A DNA stretch of 64,000 nt from Halalkalicoccus sp. NIPERK01. Lineage in GTDB: Archaea; Halobacteriota; Halobacteria; Halobacteriales; Halalkalicoccaceae. Positions 35,304 to 44,086 of this stretch are shown one piece after another (the stretch's first letter is position 1; every line of letters starts with the position of its first letter). Made by a program: the position numbers and the translations under genes. Below the pieces are notes generated by a model. The model had not been told where the DNA came from. It searched no databases and worked only from the letters and a program-made list of their open reading frames with translations. The DNA lies in NCBI RefSeq assembly GCF_030287405.1, contig NZ_JASVVV010000004.1, forward strand, positions 14,081 to 78,080. The letters are read 5' to 3'.

Positions 35304-35621
35304 CTACCCCCACGGGCTCGAGCCGAGTTCGGCCTGGATGCGCGAACCGGTTCGGATGCGACAGTCCTCGCGCGGAACGGCGATGCACAACAGCGCGTAG
35401 CCCCCGGCCAGATCGTCGGATTCGAGCGCACGCGGCATCCGCCGGTGTTCGATCGCTCCGTCGAGGACCTGTCCGACGCATTCGGCACAGGTGCCGCTCC
35501 GGCAGTCGTAGGGGAGGCGGATCCCCGCGCGGGCGGCGGCTTCGAGTACGGTTTCGTTCGACTCGGCCGAAAACGTCTCGACGCGGTCACCGGGCCATTC
35601 GAGCGTTATCTCGTGGGCCAC
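35304..35621 (-). CDS. Plant-type [2Fe-2S] ferredoxin (second of two)
   Basis: The 105-residue protein has Cys40-x4-Cys45-x2-Cys48 and Cys79 (CRSGTCAEC ... LLCIAVP) and a strand start HEITLEWPGDRVETF. It precedes the SBP56 gene by 61 bases on the same strand, so the order is ferredoxin, SBP56, ferredoxin. It is similar along its whole length to the ferredoxin at 33540-33854, pointing to duplication. A link to SBP56 is inferred from position. Confidence 0.9.
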   Translation of the reverse strand: MAHEITLEWPGDRVETFSAESNETVLEAAARAGIRLPYDCRSGTCAECVGQVLDGAIEHRRMPRALESDDLAGGYALLCIAVPREDCRIRTGSRIQAELGSSPWG

Positions 35622-35678
35622 GATCCCAGGATAGGGGACGCGGCCTCACATACCCATCGAAGCGAGGGTCGAACGGGT

Positions 35679-36713
35679 CTACTCGGGCTTCAGTCCCGCG
35701 CCCTCGACGCGCATGACCGACTCGCCGTCCGGGAGGTTCGGCGCGTCGACGAGGCGAACGATTCGTTTATTGCCCTTCGACTTGCGCAGGTACATCCGGA
35801 ATGTGGACTTGTGCCCGAGGATGTTCCCGCCGATGGGCTGGGTCGGGTCGCCGAAAAAGGAATCGGGGTTCGAGGCGACCTGGTTGGTCACGAGGATCGC
35901 GGTGTTGTAGAGGTCGGCGATCCGCGAGAGATCGTGGAGGTGTTTGTTGAGCTTCTGCTGGCGTTCGGCGAGCTGGCCACGCCCGACGTACTCCGCACGG
36001 AAGTGCGCGGTGAGCGAGTCGACACAGACGAGGCGAACCGGCCACTCGCTCTCCTCGTTGTCGGCGACGAGCTCCTTCGCCTTCTCGGCGAGCAGCATCT
36101 GGTGGTTCGAGTTGAACGCCTTCGCGACGTGGATCTTGTCGAGGACGTCCTGAACGAGCGCGTCGAGCGCGGCCTCGTCCCCCGCGTCCCCTTCGATCTC
36201 GCGGTCTGCGAGCATCGCTTCGAGGACGTCGTCGTCGAGTCCGCGGACCATGTCGTCGATCCGCTCGGGCCGGAAGGTGTCCTCCGAATCGATGAAGATC
36301 GCACTCCCCTCGAGTCCGCCCTGCTCGCGGGGGAGCTGGACGTTGACCGCGAGCTGGTGGGTGACCTGTGATTTTCCGGCCCCGAACTCGCCGTAGACCT
36401 CGGTGATCGACTGGGTCTCGACGCCGCCGCCGAGCATCTCGTCGACCTCGGGGATCAGCCACGAGAGCTTGCCGATCCGCTCGCGGCGTTCGAGCACCGC
36501 CGAACCGGTCTCGAACCCGCCGACGTCGGCGGCTTTTCTGGCTGCGCGGATGATGTCGGCGGCGCTCGACTCGCCGACGTCCGCCGTGTTCGATAGCTCC
36601 GCGGGGCTCGCGACCGCGAGGCTCGTGTAGGAGTCGTAGCCGTTGTCGAGGAGTTTCTCCGCTGTCGCGGGGCCGACGCCGGGGAGGTCTTCGAGATCTG
36701 ACTCTGCTGCCAT
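35679..36713 (-). CDS. radA: DNA repair and recombination protein RadA
   Basis: The 344-residue archaeal RecA homologue has an N-terminal helix-hairpin-helix ([20 protein letters not shown]), Walker [10 protein letters not shown] (108-116), Walker B in [15 protein letters not shown] and the L2-side motif [16 protein letters not shown]. It forms filaments on single-stranded DNA for homologous recombination. Length is typical and no intein is present. Confidence 0.97.
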   Translation of the reverse strand: MAAESDLEDLPGVGPATAEKLLDNGYDSYTSLAVASPAELSNTADVGESSAADIIRAARKAADVGGFETGSAVLERRERIGKLSWLIPEVDEMLGGGVETQSITEVYGEFGAGKSQVTHQLAVNVQLPREQGGLEGSAIFIDSEDTFRPERIDDMVRGLDDDVLEAMLADREIEGDAGDEAALDALVQDVLDKIHVAKAFNSNHQMLLAEKAKELVADNEESEWPVRLVCVDSLTAHFRAEYVGRGQLAERQQKLNKHLHDLSRIADLYNTAILVTNQVASNPDSFFGDPTQPIGGNILGHKSTFRMYLRKSKGNKRIVRLVDAPNLPDGESVMRVEGAGLKPE

Positions 36714-36822
36714 GTCCGTTCGTTTCGCCCGTACCCGTATAAACGCTCGTTAACAGGGAGGTGGAAGTGAAACTGGCGGACGGGAACGAGGTCCGATCGA
36801 CGGCACACGAACGTTTAAACGG

Positions 36823-37428
36823 TTACTGCCACGGATGACGGCCCGGGCTCTCGGGCCAGAGGGGGTACCAGTAGGCCGTGTCGTCCTCGACGCCGAGTTC
36901 GCCGTCGAGGACGCTCTGGAGTTTGAACTCGGCGGACTGGTCTCGCTCCCGCCCGCGCGTGGGCGCGAAGGGGTAGTACGCGCCCCGGCGGAACGAGTAG
37001 ACCCAGTAGACGTACCGGGAGTCCTTTTCGAAGGCGAACAGCGCGGCGAGTAGCCGCGAACCGTACCCGCGCTCGATGAACGTGTCCGCGGCGAAGTGGA
37101 TGCTCGTGACGAGGTCCTCGGGATCCGAATCCTCGAGGACGACCCAGTGGTAGCCCTGCTGATCCATGCGGATCGAGGCCGTGGTACCGGTCTCGGCCTC
37201 GCCGGCCTCGAGGATGTCCCTGACCTCACGGAGGGCGTCCTCGAAGTCGGTGCTGTCGACGCTCGAGAAACAGAGCGCGGCCGCACCCGCGTTCGGGTAG
37301 CCCAGGTCGGCCTCCATCGTCATGTAGGCCGTGCTCATCCCGAAGAGGTCCTCGGGGTCGGCCTCGCGGGTGGCGTCGTGCTCGGCGCTGCTGCCGAAGA
37401 CGGCGCGGATGGTGTCCATGATGCCCAT
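36823..37428 (-). CDS. pspAB: PspA-associated protein PspAB
   Basis: The 201-residue protein matches the archaeal PspAB family: short basic start MGIMDTIRAVFG, MSTAYMTMEADLGY, GAAALCFSSVDSTDF, then RMDQQGYHWVVLED and YVYWVYSFRRGAYYPFAP. It is associated with PspA and membrane stress in actinobacteria and haloarchaea. It lies 59 bases downstream of htpX on the same strand; the two probably form one operon. No pspA gene is in the window. Confidence 0.85.
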   Translation of the reverse strand: MGIMDTIRAVFGSSAEHDATREADPEDLFGMSTAYMTMEADLGYPNAGAAALCFSSVDSTDFEDALREVRDILEAGEAETGTTASIRMDQQGYHWVVLEDSDPEDLVTSIHFAADTFIERGYGSRLLAALFAFEKDSRYVYWVYSFRRGAYYPFAPTRGRERDQSAEFKLQSVLDGELGVEDDTAYWYPLWPESPGRHPWQ

Positions 37429-37487
37429 GTCCCTCGATGGGACACCCGAAGTAAAGACGTTGAGGTCCCGACCCCGATCGATCGGCC

Positions 37488-38360
37488 TCAGGCGGTCTCG
37501 AGTTCGCGTTCGAGGTCGCGCAGGCGCTCGATGCGCTTCTCGGTCGGGGGGTGGGTGCTCGCGATCCGGCCGATGAAGCCCCTGTTGATCGGGATGATGA
37601 AGAAGGCGTTCATCTCGGCCTCCTCGCGCAGGTCCTCCTTTGGCACCTTGTCCATGCGCCCGGAGATCTTCATCAGCGCGCTCGCGAGCGCCGAGGGCTT
37701 GCCCGTGATCATCGCCGCCCCACGGTCGGCGGTGTACTCGCGGTACCGCGAGAGCGCCCGGATCAGCAGGAAGCTAATGACCCACACCAGCAGCGAGACC
37801 ACGATTGCGACCCAGACGGGCGCCTGGTTCCTGCTGTCGCCGCCGCTGAACAGCCAGCCCCATCGGACGACGATGAACGCGAGCGTCGAGAGGAACGACG
37901 CGATGGTCATCACCATCATGTCCCGGTTCTTGATGTGGGCGAGTTCGTGGGCCAGCACGCCCTCGAGTTCCTCCTGATCGAGCGTGCTCATGATGCCCGT
38001 CGTCACGCAGACGACGGCGTTCTTCTGGTTGCGACCCGTCGCGAAGGCGTTCGGGACCCGCGAGTCGGTGACCGCCACCGTCGGCTTGGGCAGGTCGGCC
38101 TGCCGCGAGAGGCGCGTCACCGCGTCGTGCAGCTGGGGGTACTCCTCCTCGCTGACCTCGTGGGCGCCCATGCTCCAGAGGGTGAGCTTGTCGCTGAAGA
38201 AGTACTGCACCAGCGAGAACCCGCCGAGCATGATCAGGGCGAACAGCATGTTGCCGAAGTAGGCCGCGATGACCCCGACGAACACGAGATACAGGGCGAA
38301 CAGCAGGAACATGGTGAACATCATGCGCCCGCGCAGGCCCCAGTCCGTTTTCCACTCCAT
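37488..38360 (-). CDS. htpX: HtpX-type membrane zinc metalloprotease
   Basis: The 290-residue protease has two N-terminal membrane helices (about 14-52), the zinc site HELAH (138-142), two more hydrophobic segments (about 147-200) and a Glu ligand in SRYREYTADRGAA. HtpX degrades damaged membrane proteins. The ATG gives MEWKTDWGLRGRM, a normal start. pspAB follows. Confidence 0.95.
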   Translation of the reverse strand: MEWKTDWGLRGRMMFTMFLLFALYLVFVGVIAAYFGNMLFALIMLGGFSLVQYFFSDKLTLWSMGAHEVSEEEYPQLHDAVTRLSRQADLPKPTVAVTDSRVPNAFATGRNQKNAVVCVTTGIMSTLDQEELEGVLAHELAHIKNRDMMVMTIASFLSTLAFIVVRWGWLFSGGDSRNQAPVWVAIVVSLLVWVISFLLIRALSRYREYTADRGAAMITGKPSALASALMKISGRMDKVPKEDLREEAEMNAFFIIPINRGFIGRIASTHPPTEKRIERLRDLERELETA

Positions 38361-38470
38361 ATGCGAACTCCTACGTTCCCGGACAGTTAAAGTGTTGAGA
38401 TCGGCTCGAAGGGTGACCGCGCGGGTACTACTATGGGACTGTGGGCCGACGTCCCGAACGGAGGATCACC

Positions 38471-39370
38471 ATGGGAGACATAGACGTCGCGATCGGGATC
38501 GACGTGGACTGCGTCGCGGGGTGGCTCGGTACCTACAGCGCACACGACTCGCCATCGGACCTGACGCGGGGCCTGCTCGCCGGGAAGGAGGGCGTCCCGC
38601 GCATGCTACAGGTCTTCGAGAACGCCGGGATCGACACCTCGTGGTACGTCCCGGGCCACACCATCGAGACCTTCGAGGAGGAGATCGGGGCCGTGGCGGA
38701 CGCCGGCCACGAGATCGGCGTCCACGGCTACACCCACGAGAACCCGACGGACCTCACGCGCGAGCAGGAGGAGACGATCCTCGCGAAGTCGATCGACCTC
38801 GTCGAGGACCTCACCGGCGAGCGGCCCGCGGGCCACCGCGCGAGCTGGTGGGAGTACAGCGAGAACACCCCCGAACTCGTCGAGGAGTACGGGTTCGAGT
38901 ACGACAGCAGCCTGATGGAGAGCGACTTCGAGCCGCTGTACATGCGCATCGGCGACAGCTGGGAGTCGATCGACTACGACAAGCCCGCCGAGACGTGGAT
39001 GCACCCCTACGAGTACGGCCAGCAAACCGACGTCGTCGAGATCCCCATCTCGTGGTACCGCGACGATGTGCCGCCGATGCTCTTCATGAAACAGCCCAAC
39101 TACAACTACGGCTACACCAGCCCGCGGATGGTCTACGAGGAGCTCTACGAGGCGCACTTCGACTACCTCTACGAGCGCCGCGGCGCGGGCGTCTACACAC
39201 TGACGATCCACCCCGACGTCCACGGTCGCCCGCAGATGATCCCGCTTCTGGAGGAGTTCATCGAGTACATGGACGGCCACGACGGCGTCGAGTTCACCAC
39301 CCTCGAGACGGTCGCCGAGAAGTTCGAGGAGGATCCGACGAGATACGAGAGCGAGGGCGAGTTCGTCTGA
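38471..39370 (+). CDS. Polysaccharide deacetylase family protein
   Basis: The 299-residue protein has a NodB-type barrel: metal Asp in GIDVDC (Asp11, Asp13), the His pair in HGYTHENP (85-89), GHRASWWEY and a late LTIHPDVHGRP. The branch resembles PuuE/HpuA, cytoplasmic enzymes acting on small amides such as allantoin or polysaccharide ends. There is no signal peptide, so an extracellular role is unlikely. Substrate unknown. Confidence 0.87.
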   Translation: MGDIDVAIGIDVDCVAGWLGTYSAHDSPSDLTRGLLAGKEGVPRMLQVFENAGIDTSWYVPGHTIETFEEEIGAVADAGHEIGVHGYTHENPTDLTREQEETILAKSIDLVEDLTGERPAGHRASWWEYSENTPELVEEYGFEYDSSLMESDFEPLYMRIGDSWESIDYDKPAETWMHPYEYGQQTDVVEIPISWYRDDVPPMLFMKQPNYNYGYTSPRMVYEELYEAHFDYLYERRGAGVYTLTIHPDVHGRPQMIPLLEEFIEYMDGHDGVEFTTLETVAEKFEEDPTRYESEGEFV

Positions 39371-39420
39371 GTCGATCGAACAGCGCGACGCTTAACCGAT
39401 TCAAGCGGGTACGATCGGTG

Positions 39421-40536
39421 ATGAGCCGATCCGCGTTCTGTCCCCGCTGTGGCGATCCCGTCGAGGGCAGCGAGCGCCCGGAGCTACCGGGCGCGCCCGC
39501 CGCCGACGAGACGGGGCTGTGTGACGCCTGCTACTTCGAGGACTTCGAACTCGTTTCCGCACCCGAGAAGCTCACTATTCGAGTGTGTGCCCGGTGCGGG
39601 GCCGTCCACCGCGGGAACCGCTGGGTCGACGTCGGCGCCGAGGACTACACCGACGTGGCGATCGACGCCGTCAGCGAGTCGCTGGGGGTGCACCTCGACG
39701 CCGAGGACGTGGCGTGGCAGGTCGAACCCGAGCAGGTCGACCAGAACACGATCCGGATACACTGTCTGTTTACGGGCGTCGTCCGGGAGGAGGTGATCGA
39801 GGAGGAGGTCGTCGTCCCGGTGACGATCTCCCGGGAGACGTGCACGCGCTGTGGCCGGATCGCGGGCAGCTACTACGCGAGCGTCGTCCAGCTTCGAGCG
39901 CGGGATCGGGAGCCCACGAACGAGGAACGCGAGGCGGCGAAGGAGATCTCCCACGCCGTGGTCGCGGAGATGGAGGCGACGGGGGATCGAGACGCGTTCG
40001 TCACCGAGATCGACGACACCGCCGACGGCGTCGACGTGAAGGTGTCGACCACGAACATCGGCAAGAAGATCTCCCAGCGACTCGTGAACCGGTTCGGCGG
40101 CTCTTTCAGCGATTCGGAGACGCTCGTCACCGAGGACGAGGACGGCAACGAGGTGTACAGGGTCACCTACGCGGTGCGACTGCCGCCGTTCACCAAAGGG
40201 GACGTCATCGACCCCGAGGACGGCGAGGGGCCGGTGCTGGTCAGGAGCGCGCGAGGGACCGTCAAGGGCCGGCGCCTCGCGACCGGCGAGCGCTACGAGT
40301 CGAGTTTCGAGGAGGGCGATTCGCCCGACGCCCGCCGGCTCGGTCGGACCGACGACGCCCAAGAGACCACGCTCGTGAGCGTCGAGGACGACCGCGCAGT
40401 GCAGGTGCTCGACCCCGAGACCTACGAGTCGAAGACGATCCCGCGACCCGACTTCCTCGACACCGAGTCGGGGACCGTCTCGGTGCTCAAGAGCCGCGCC
40501 GGCCTGCACGCCGTCCCCGAGGACGGGCCGGAATGA
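39421..40536 (+). CDS. NMD3 family ribosome export/assembly-like protein
   Basis: The 371-residue protein has NMD3-type zinc pairs at Cys7/Cys10, Cys34/Cys37, Cys56/Cys59 and a later CTRCG. Alpha/beta domains (DGVDVKVSTTNIGKKISQRL) and OB-like C-terminal parts follow. Archaeal NMD3 probably helps late large-subunit assembly. Its TGA overlaps the start of taw2, so the two are translationally coupled. Confidence 0.9.
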   Translation: MSRSAFCPRCGDPVEGSERPELPGAPAADETGLCDACYFEDFELVSAPEKLTIRVCARCGAVHRGNRWVDVGAEDYTDVAIDAVSESLGVHLDAEDVAWQVEPEQVDQNTIRIHCLFTGVVREEVIEEEVVVPVTISRETCTRCGRIAGSYYASVVQLRARDREPTNEEREAAKEISHAVVAEMEATGDRDAFVTEIDDTADGVDVKVSTTNIGKKISQRLVNRFGGSFSDSETLVTEDEDGNEVYRVTYAVRLPPFTKGDVIDPEDGEGPVLVRSARGTVKGRRLATGERYESSFEEGDSPDARRLGRTDDAQETTLVSVEDDRAVQVLDPETYESKTIPRPDFLDTESGTVSVLKSRAGLHAVPEDGPE

Positions 40537-41576
40537 ACGACGATCCGCTCGCGGCGATCGTCTCGAAGGAGGAGGGAGAGGAGACGATCGCCGCGCTCCG
40601 CGAGGAGGGGGTCTACGACGATTCGAGGAGCGTGCGCGAGGCGGGCGAGGGCGCGCTCGCCCTGCCCGTGGTTCGTCCCCCGGTAGAGACCGACGTCCAC
40701 GAGGTGATCCACCAGTCCGACCCAGAACCGCGCGCGCCCGGACTCGAGGGTCTACTGGGCGAGCGTGGCTGGAGCGACGGGGAACGCTCGCGTGCGCCCA
40801 AATCGTGGGCCGTGATCGGGGGCGTGATCCTCGCGGATTTCGAGGGGTGTCCGCGCGAAGGGGAGGTCGGCGAGGCGCTGTTGGAACTCCACGGCGGCGC
40901 GGACACGGTCCTCGCCCGCGAGGGGATCGCCGGCGAGCACCGCGTGCCCTCGGTTCGAGTGGTGGCCGGCACCGGCGACACCGAGACGGTCCACACGGAA
41001 CACGGGACGAGGTACGCGCTCGATCTCTCGAAGGTGATGTTCTCGCCGGGCAACAAGCGAGAGCGCGCGCGGATGGGCGAGGTCGTGGAGGCCGGCGAGC
41101 GCGTCCTCGACATGTTCGCCGGGATCGGCTACTTCACCCTGCCGATGGCGCGGGCGGGCGCGTGCGTGACGGCGGTCGAGCGAAACCCCGTCGCGTTCCG
41201 GTACCTGCTCGAGAACGCCGTTCTCAACGAGGTCGAGGAGCGTATCGACGCCTACCGGGCGGACTGTCGGGACGTCGAGGTGCAGGGGATCGACCGCGTG
41301 GTGATGGGCTACTACGACGCCTCGGAGCCACGCACGGACGGGGCGGGATACGAGTACCTCCCGAGCGCGCTCGACGCGCTGCGCGATGGCGGCGTCCTCC
41401 ATATGCACGAGGCAACCCCCGAGGCTCACCTGTGGGAGCGCCCCGTCTCGCGGCTCCGCGAAGCGGCCGCAAACGCCGGTCGGGAGGTCGAGGTCCTCGA
41501 CAGACGTCGGGTGAAAAGCCACAGCGCGGGTGTCGCCCACGTCGTGGTGGACGCGCGGATCGGCCGGAGCGATTAA
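40533..41576 (+). CDS. taw2: Taw2/Trm5-type tRNA(Phe) G37 modification enzyme
   Basis: The 347-residue SAM-binding protein has the Rossmann motif LDMFAGIGYFTLP (192-204), ERNP (216-219) and RVVMGYYDA at the catalytic strand. The last is Taw2-like; Trm5 methyltransferases have an NLP motif there. Taw2 moves an aminocarboxypropyl group from SAM onto 4-demethylwyosine in wyosine synthesis. The ATG lies in the NMD3 stop overlap. Trm5 remains the alternative. Confidence 0.8.
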   Translation: MNDDPLAAIVSKEEGEETIAALREEGVYDDSRSVREAGEGALALPVVRPPVETDVHEVIHQSDPEPRAPGLEGLLGERGWSDGERSRAPKSWAVIGGVILADFEGCPREGEVGEALLELHGGADTVLAREGIAGEHRVPSVRVVAGTGDTETVHTEHGTRYALDLSKVMFSPGNKRERARMGEVVEAGERVLDMFAGIGYFTLPMARAGACVTAVERNPVAFRYLLENAVLNEVEERIDAYRADCRDVEVQGIDRVVMGYYDASEPRTDGAGYEYLPSALDALRDGGVLHMHEATPEAHLWERPVSRLREAAANAGREVEVLDRRRVKSHSAGVAHVVVDARIGRSD

Positions 41577-41600
41577 CTCGATCGAACGACTGGGAGGGGT

Positions 41601-41681
41601 ATGGACAGACAGCAGGTCATCGCGCTCGTCCTCGTGATCCTGATGGTCGGCTCGATGATCGGCAGCCTCGCGCTGATCTAG
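41601..41681 (+). CDS. Single-helix membrane peptide, 26 aa
   Basis: ATG at 41601, with a good GGGAGGGG ribosome site just upstream, reads MDRQQVIALVLVILMVGSMI then GSLALI. It is one membrane helix after a short charged end. Its TAG is in the CTAG (41678-41681) shared with the opposing helicase stop. Similar short membrane peptides are annotated in other haloarchaea; function unknown. Confidence 0.6.
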   Translation: MDRQQVIALVLVILMVGSMIGSLALI

Positions 41682-43420
41682 CCGTCGCCCCACACGTCGC
41701 TGAGCGGGTGGTTCGACCGCGTCGAGGGGGTCGACTCCGTCGCGGTCCGCGTCGTCCGATCCGTCCGCGACCGTGTCGGTGGATCGCCTCGCGACCCCGT
41801 ACTCGCCTCGAACGGCGGTAGGTCGGGCGATCTCATCCGCTGGACCTGTGCGTCGAACCACGGCGGCATCTCCCCCCGTGTGCGCTCGAAGAGGTCGAGC
41901 AGGCTCGAATCCGCCAGATAGGTCGCGCCGTAGTCCTCTGGCGAACGGACGACCCGCCCGCAGGCTTGGATCACGGTGCGGAGCGCGGCGCGGTGGTACC
42001 ACGCCCACTGGCCGCGTTCGAGGCGATGGGCGACCCGCGAGTCGTTCGTGTTGAGATACGGCGCCTTGCAGAGCACCTGCCATCGTGCGAGATCTCCCTC
42101 CAGATCGAGCGCCTCCTCCATCTTCACCGCCAGAAACACGTCCTGGCCGTCGCTCGTCTTCCACGCTTCGAGCGCGGCGTCGCGGTCCTCGCGGTCGTGG
42201 GTCCGCACCCGATCGCCGACGCCGAAATCGGCGAGGAGGTCGGCGAGTCGCTCCTGAATCGCATACGAGTGGGCGTGGACGATCCCCTTCTCGTCCTCGT
42301 GTTTCGCCATGATCCGGACGAGGACGCGCGCGATCCTCGGCAGCGTTTCGTCCCGTTCGTCGTAGGTCATCTTCCCCTGCGCCACGTCGAACAGGGGTCG
42401 GTTCTCGACGGGAAACGTGTGGCCGACGTCCACGAGCGCGACCCGGTCGGGATCGAGGCCGACGCCCCGACAGAACGCCTCCTTGTCCAGGATGGTCGCC
42501 GAGAGGAGGGCGAAGCGGTTCGCCCGCTCCCAGACCGTATGCGAGAGGTAGCGCTCGGGGTTCATCGGCTTGATCGACAGCGAGCGGTCCGCCGCCTGGT
42601 CGATCGCCCACGTCGTCGGACTCTCGGGGTCGCGGTAGTCCTTCACGAACCAGTCGAGTTCGGAGACGAGTTCCTGGAGGCGGTCGCGTTCGGCGGCCTC
42701 GTCGGGCGTGAGTTTCTCGCGCGCGAGGAGGTCGTCCTTCCGGCGGGCGCACGTCTGCGAGAGGGAGTCGGCGTACCGGGCCGCACGGGAGAGGGAGTCG
42801 ATCTCGGGTACCGAGAGGTCGTCCCACATCGGGACGGTCCGGGGACCGAGGTCGATGGTCGCGTACATCTCGGCCCACTCCGCCAATCCGTGGGCCTCGT
42901 CGATCACGCAGACGTCGCGCCGGCGAAACACCTCCGAGCCGGCGGTGTGCATGAAGTAGGCCAGCGTCATCGCCGCGATCGCGCGGTTGGAGGCGATCGC
43001 CCGATCCGAGAAGTACGGACAGCGGTGTTTGACCGCACAGTCGTAGCCCCGTTCTCGCACACAGGGTGCGCGGTTCACTTTCGTGTTCTCCTCGCCCGGC
43101 AGGATACACGTGTAGTTGCCCTTCCCGCGGATGATCTGGAGATCGGAGAGGAGCGGTTCCGTGGCTACGTCGTCGAGTTGGGATACTTGGGGAGTGGTGT
43201 AGTACGCGCCGGTCGCCTGTTTGGGTTCGGCCTCCTCGGGGGTCCTCGCGGCCCCACAGATCGCGCGCGCGAGCAGGGACTTGCCGCTGCCCGTCGGCGC
43301 GCGAACGAGAACCACGTCGTTTCCGGCCTCGAACGCGCGTCGGATCTCGGAAAGGGCTTCGCGCTGGTTGCCCCGGTAGGAGGGCGCGGGGAACTCGCTC
43401 TCGATGCGGGCGGGCTGCAC
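41678..43420 (-). CDS. XPD/DinG-type Fe-S DNA helicase
   Basis: The 580-residue superfamily 2 helicase has Walker A APTGSGKS (41-48), four cluster cysteines Cys105, Cys120, Cys128 and Cys134, and the DEAH box (174-177). Helicase motifs V and VI follow near the end (QACGRVVRSPEDYG). The cluster spacing fits a [4Fe-4S] domain as in XPD. It unwinds 5' to 3' if like its relatives. The C-terminal 40 residues are Arg/Thr/Ser-rich and probably disordered. Haloarchaea have more than one such helicase. Confidence 0.92.
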   Translation of the reverse strand: MQPARIESEFPAPSYRGNQREALSEIRRAFEAGNDVVLVRAPTGSGKSLLARAICGAARTPEEAEPKQATGAYYTTPQVSQLDDVATEPLLSDLQIIRGKGNYTCILPGEENTKVNRAPCVRERGYDCAVKHRCPYFSDRAIASNRAIAAMTLAYFMHTAGSEVFRRRDVCVIDEAHGLAEWAEMYATIDLGPRTVPMWDDLSVPEIDSLSRAARYADSLSQTCARRKDDLLAREKLTPDEAAERDRLQELVSELDWFVKDYRDPESPTTWAIDQAADRSLSIKPMNPERYLSHTVWERANRFALLSATILDKEAFCRGVGLDPDRVALVDVGHTFPVENRPLFDVAQGKMTYDERDETLPRIARVLVRIMAKHEDEKGIVHAHSYAIQERLADLLADFGVGDRVRTHDREDRDAALEAWKTSDGQDVFLAVKMEEALDLEGDLARWQVLCKAPYLNTNDSRVAHRLERGQWAWYHRAALRTVIQACGRVVRSPEDYGATYLADSSLLDLFERTRGEMPPWFDAQVQRMRSPDLPPFEASTGSRGDPPTRSRTDRTTRTATESTPSTRSNHPLSDVWGDG

Positions 43421-43451
43421 TATCGGAGACGGGGTCGGAACGATCCTAAAG

Positions 43452-43661
43452 CTAGCGGCTCTCGGAGAGCGCGGCGACGTCGCTCGCGTCGGGGTGGTCG
43501 GGCAGGCGCTCGATACACTCGTAGCAAAGAAAATGTTCGGTGCCGTCCTCGAACTCCAGGGTCATCCCGCCGGTCGGTTCCTGGGAGAACGACCACATGT
43601 CGGCGATACCGCCCGCGATGTGGACGTCCTCGCCACAGCCGTCACAGGGTTCGGAGGCCAT
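43452..43661 (-). CDS. Small zinc-binding protein (DUF7561-like)
   Basis: The 69-residue protein has two CxxC pairs, Cys6/Cys9 (CDGC) and Cys46/Cys49 (CYEC), around a beta-rich core with DMWSFSQEPTGGMTLEF. It is upstream of the helicase on the same strand with a 31-base gap, so the two may be cotranscribed. Function unknown. Confidence 0.75.
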   Translation of the reverse strand: MASEPCDGCGEDVHIAGGIADMWSFSQEPTGGMTLEFEDGTEHFLCYECIERLPDHPDASDVAALSESR

Positions 43662-44086
43662 ACCCGATAGCTGGCACGCCCGGACTAAACGACTGTCGTG
43701 TCACCCAAGAGACGGGGAAGCGATTCCGGACAGTCCGTCGGGCCGATAGATCGGTCGGGCGTCGAACGGGACGGACGGTTCGATCGGTCGACATATGTGA
43801 GGGGCGATCACCAGTCGTGTCCGATAGCGACCATTGTCGAACACCGAATCCGTCCCCGAGGACCGGGATACGGCCCCCGAAACGTCCGCGTGGACTGTTC
43901 AAATTTCAAGATGATTAATAGGTAGGAATATGTTTTTTCCGAAATGGGATAAAATAAACGCGAATACGAATATATTAGCGGTATTTTACCCGCTTCGTCT
44001 CCTTCTACTCGAGAGAGGTGACCATCTTTTCGACAAGTTTTTATTCAACTATCTGAAACAGAGGGTATCGCAGCGGAAAACGAATC
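43662..44086. other. 425-bp intergenic region before the peptide ABC operon
   Basis: No supported gene lies here. The left part is GC-rich with recurring GATCGGTCG-like words (43750-43792). From about 43897 the sequence becomes clearly AT-rich (AATATGTTTTTTCC, AATATATTAGCGGTATTTTACC), as expected for a regulated promoter. The part nearest dppA holds AAGTTTTTATTCAAC. Confidence 0.6.
44036..44043 (+). promoter_or_regulatory. TATA-like element for the peptide ABC operon
   Basis: The T-rich AGTTTTTATT lies about 45 bases before the ATG at 44087, allowing a leader of about 20 bases. Motif match only; an alternative AATATATT lies about 110 bases upstream of the ATG. Confidence 0.35.

Noticed and set aside
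41678-43420. Helicase as a restriction or anti-phage component
   Set aside because: The four-Cys XPD/DinG layout and lack of nuclease or methylase neighbours fit a housekeeping repair helicase.
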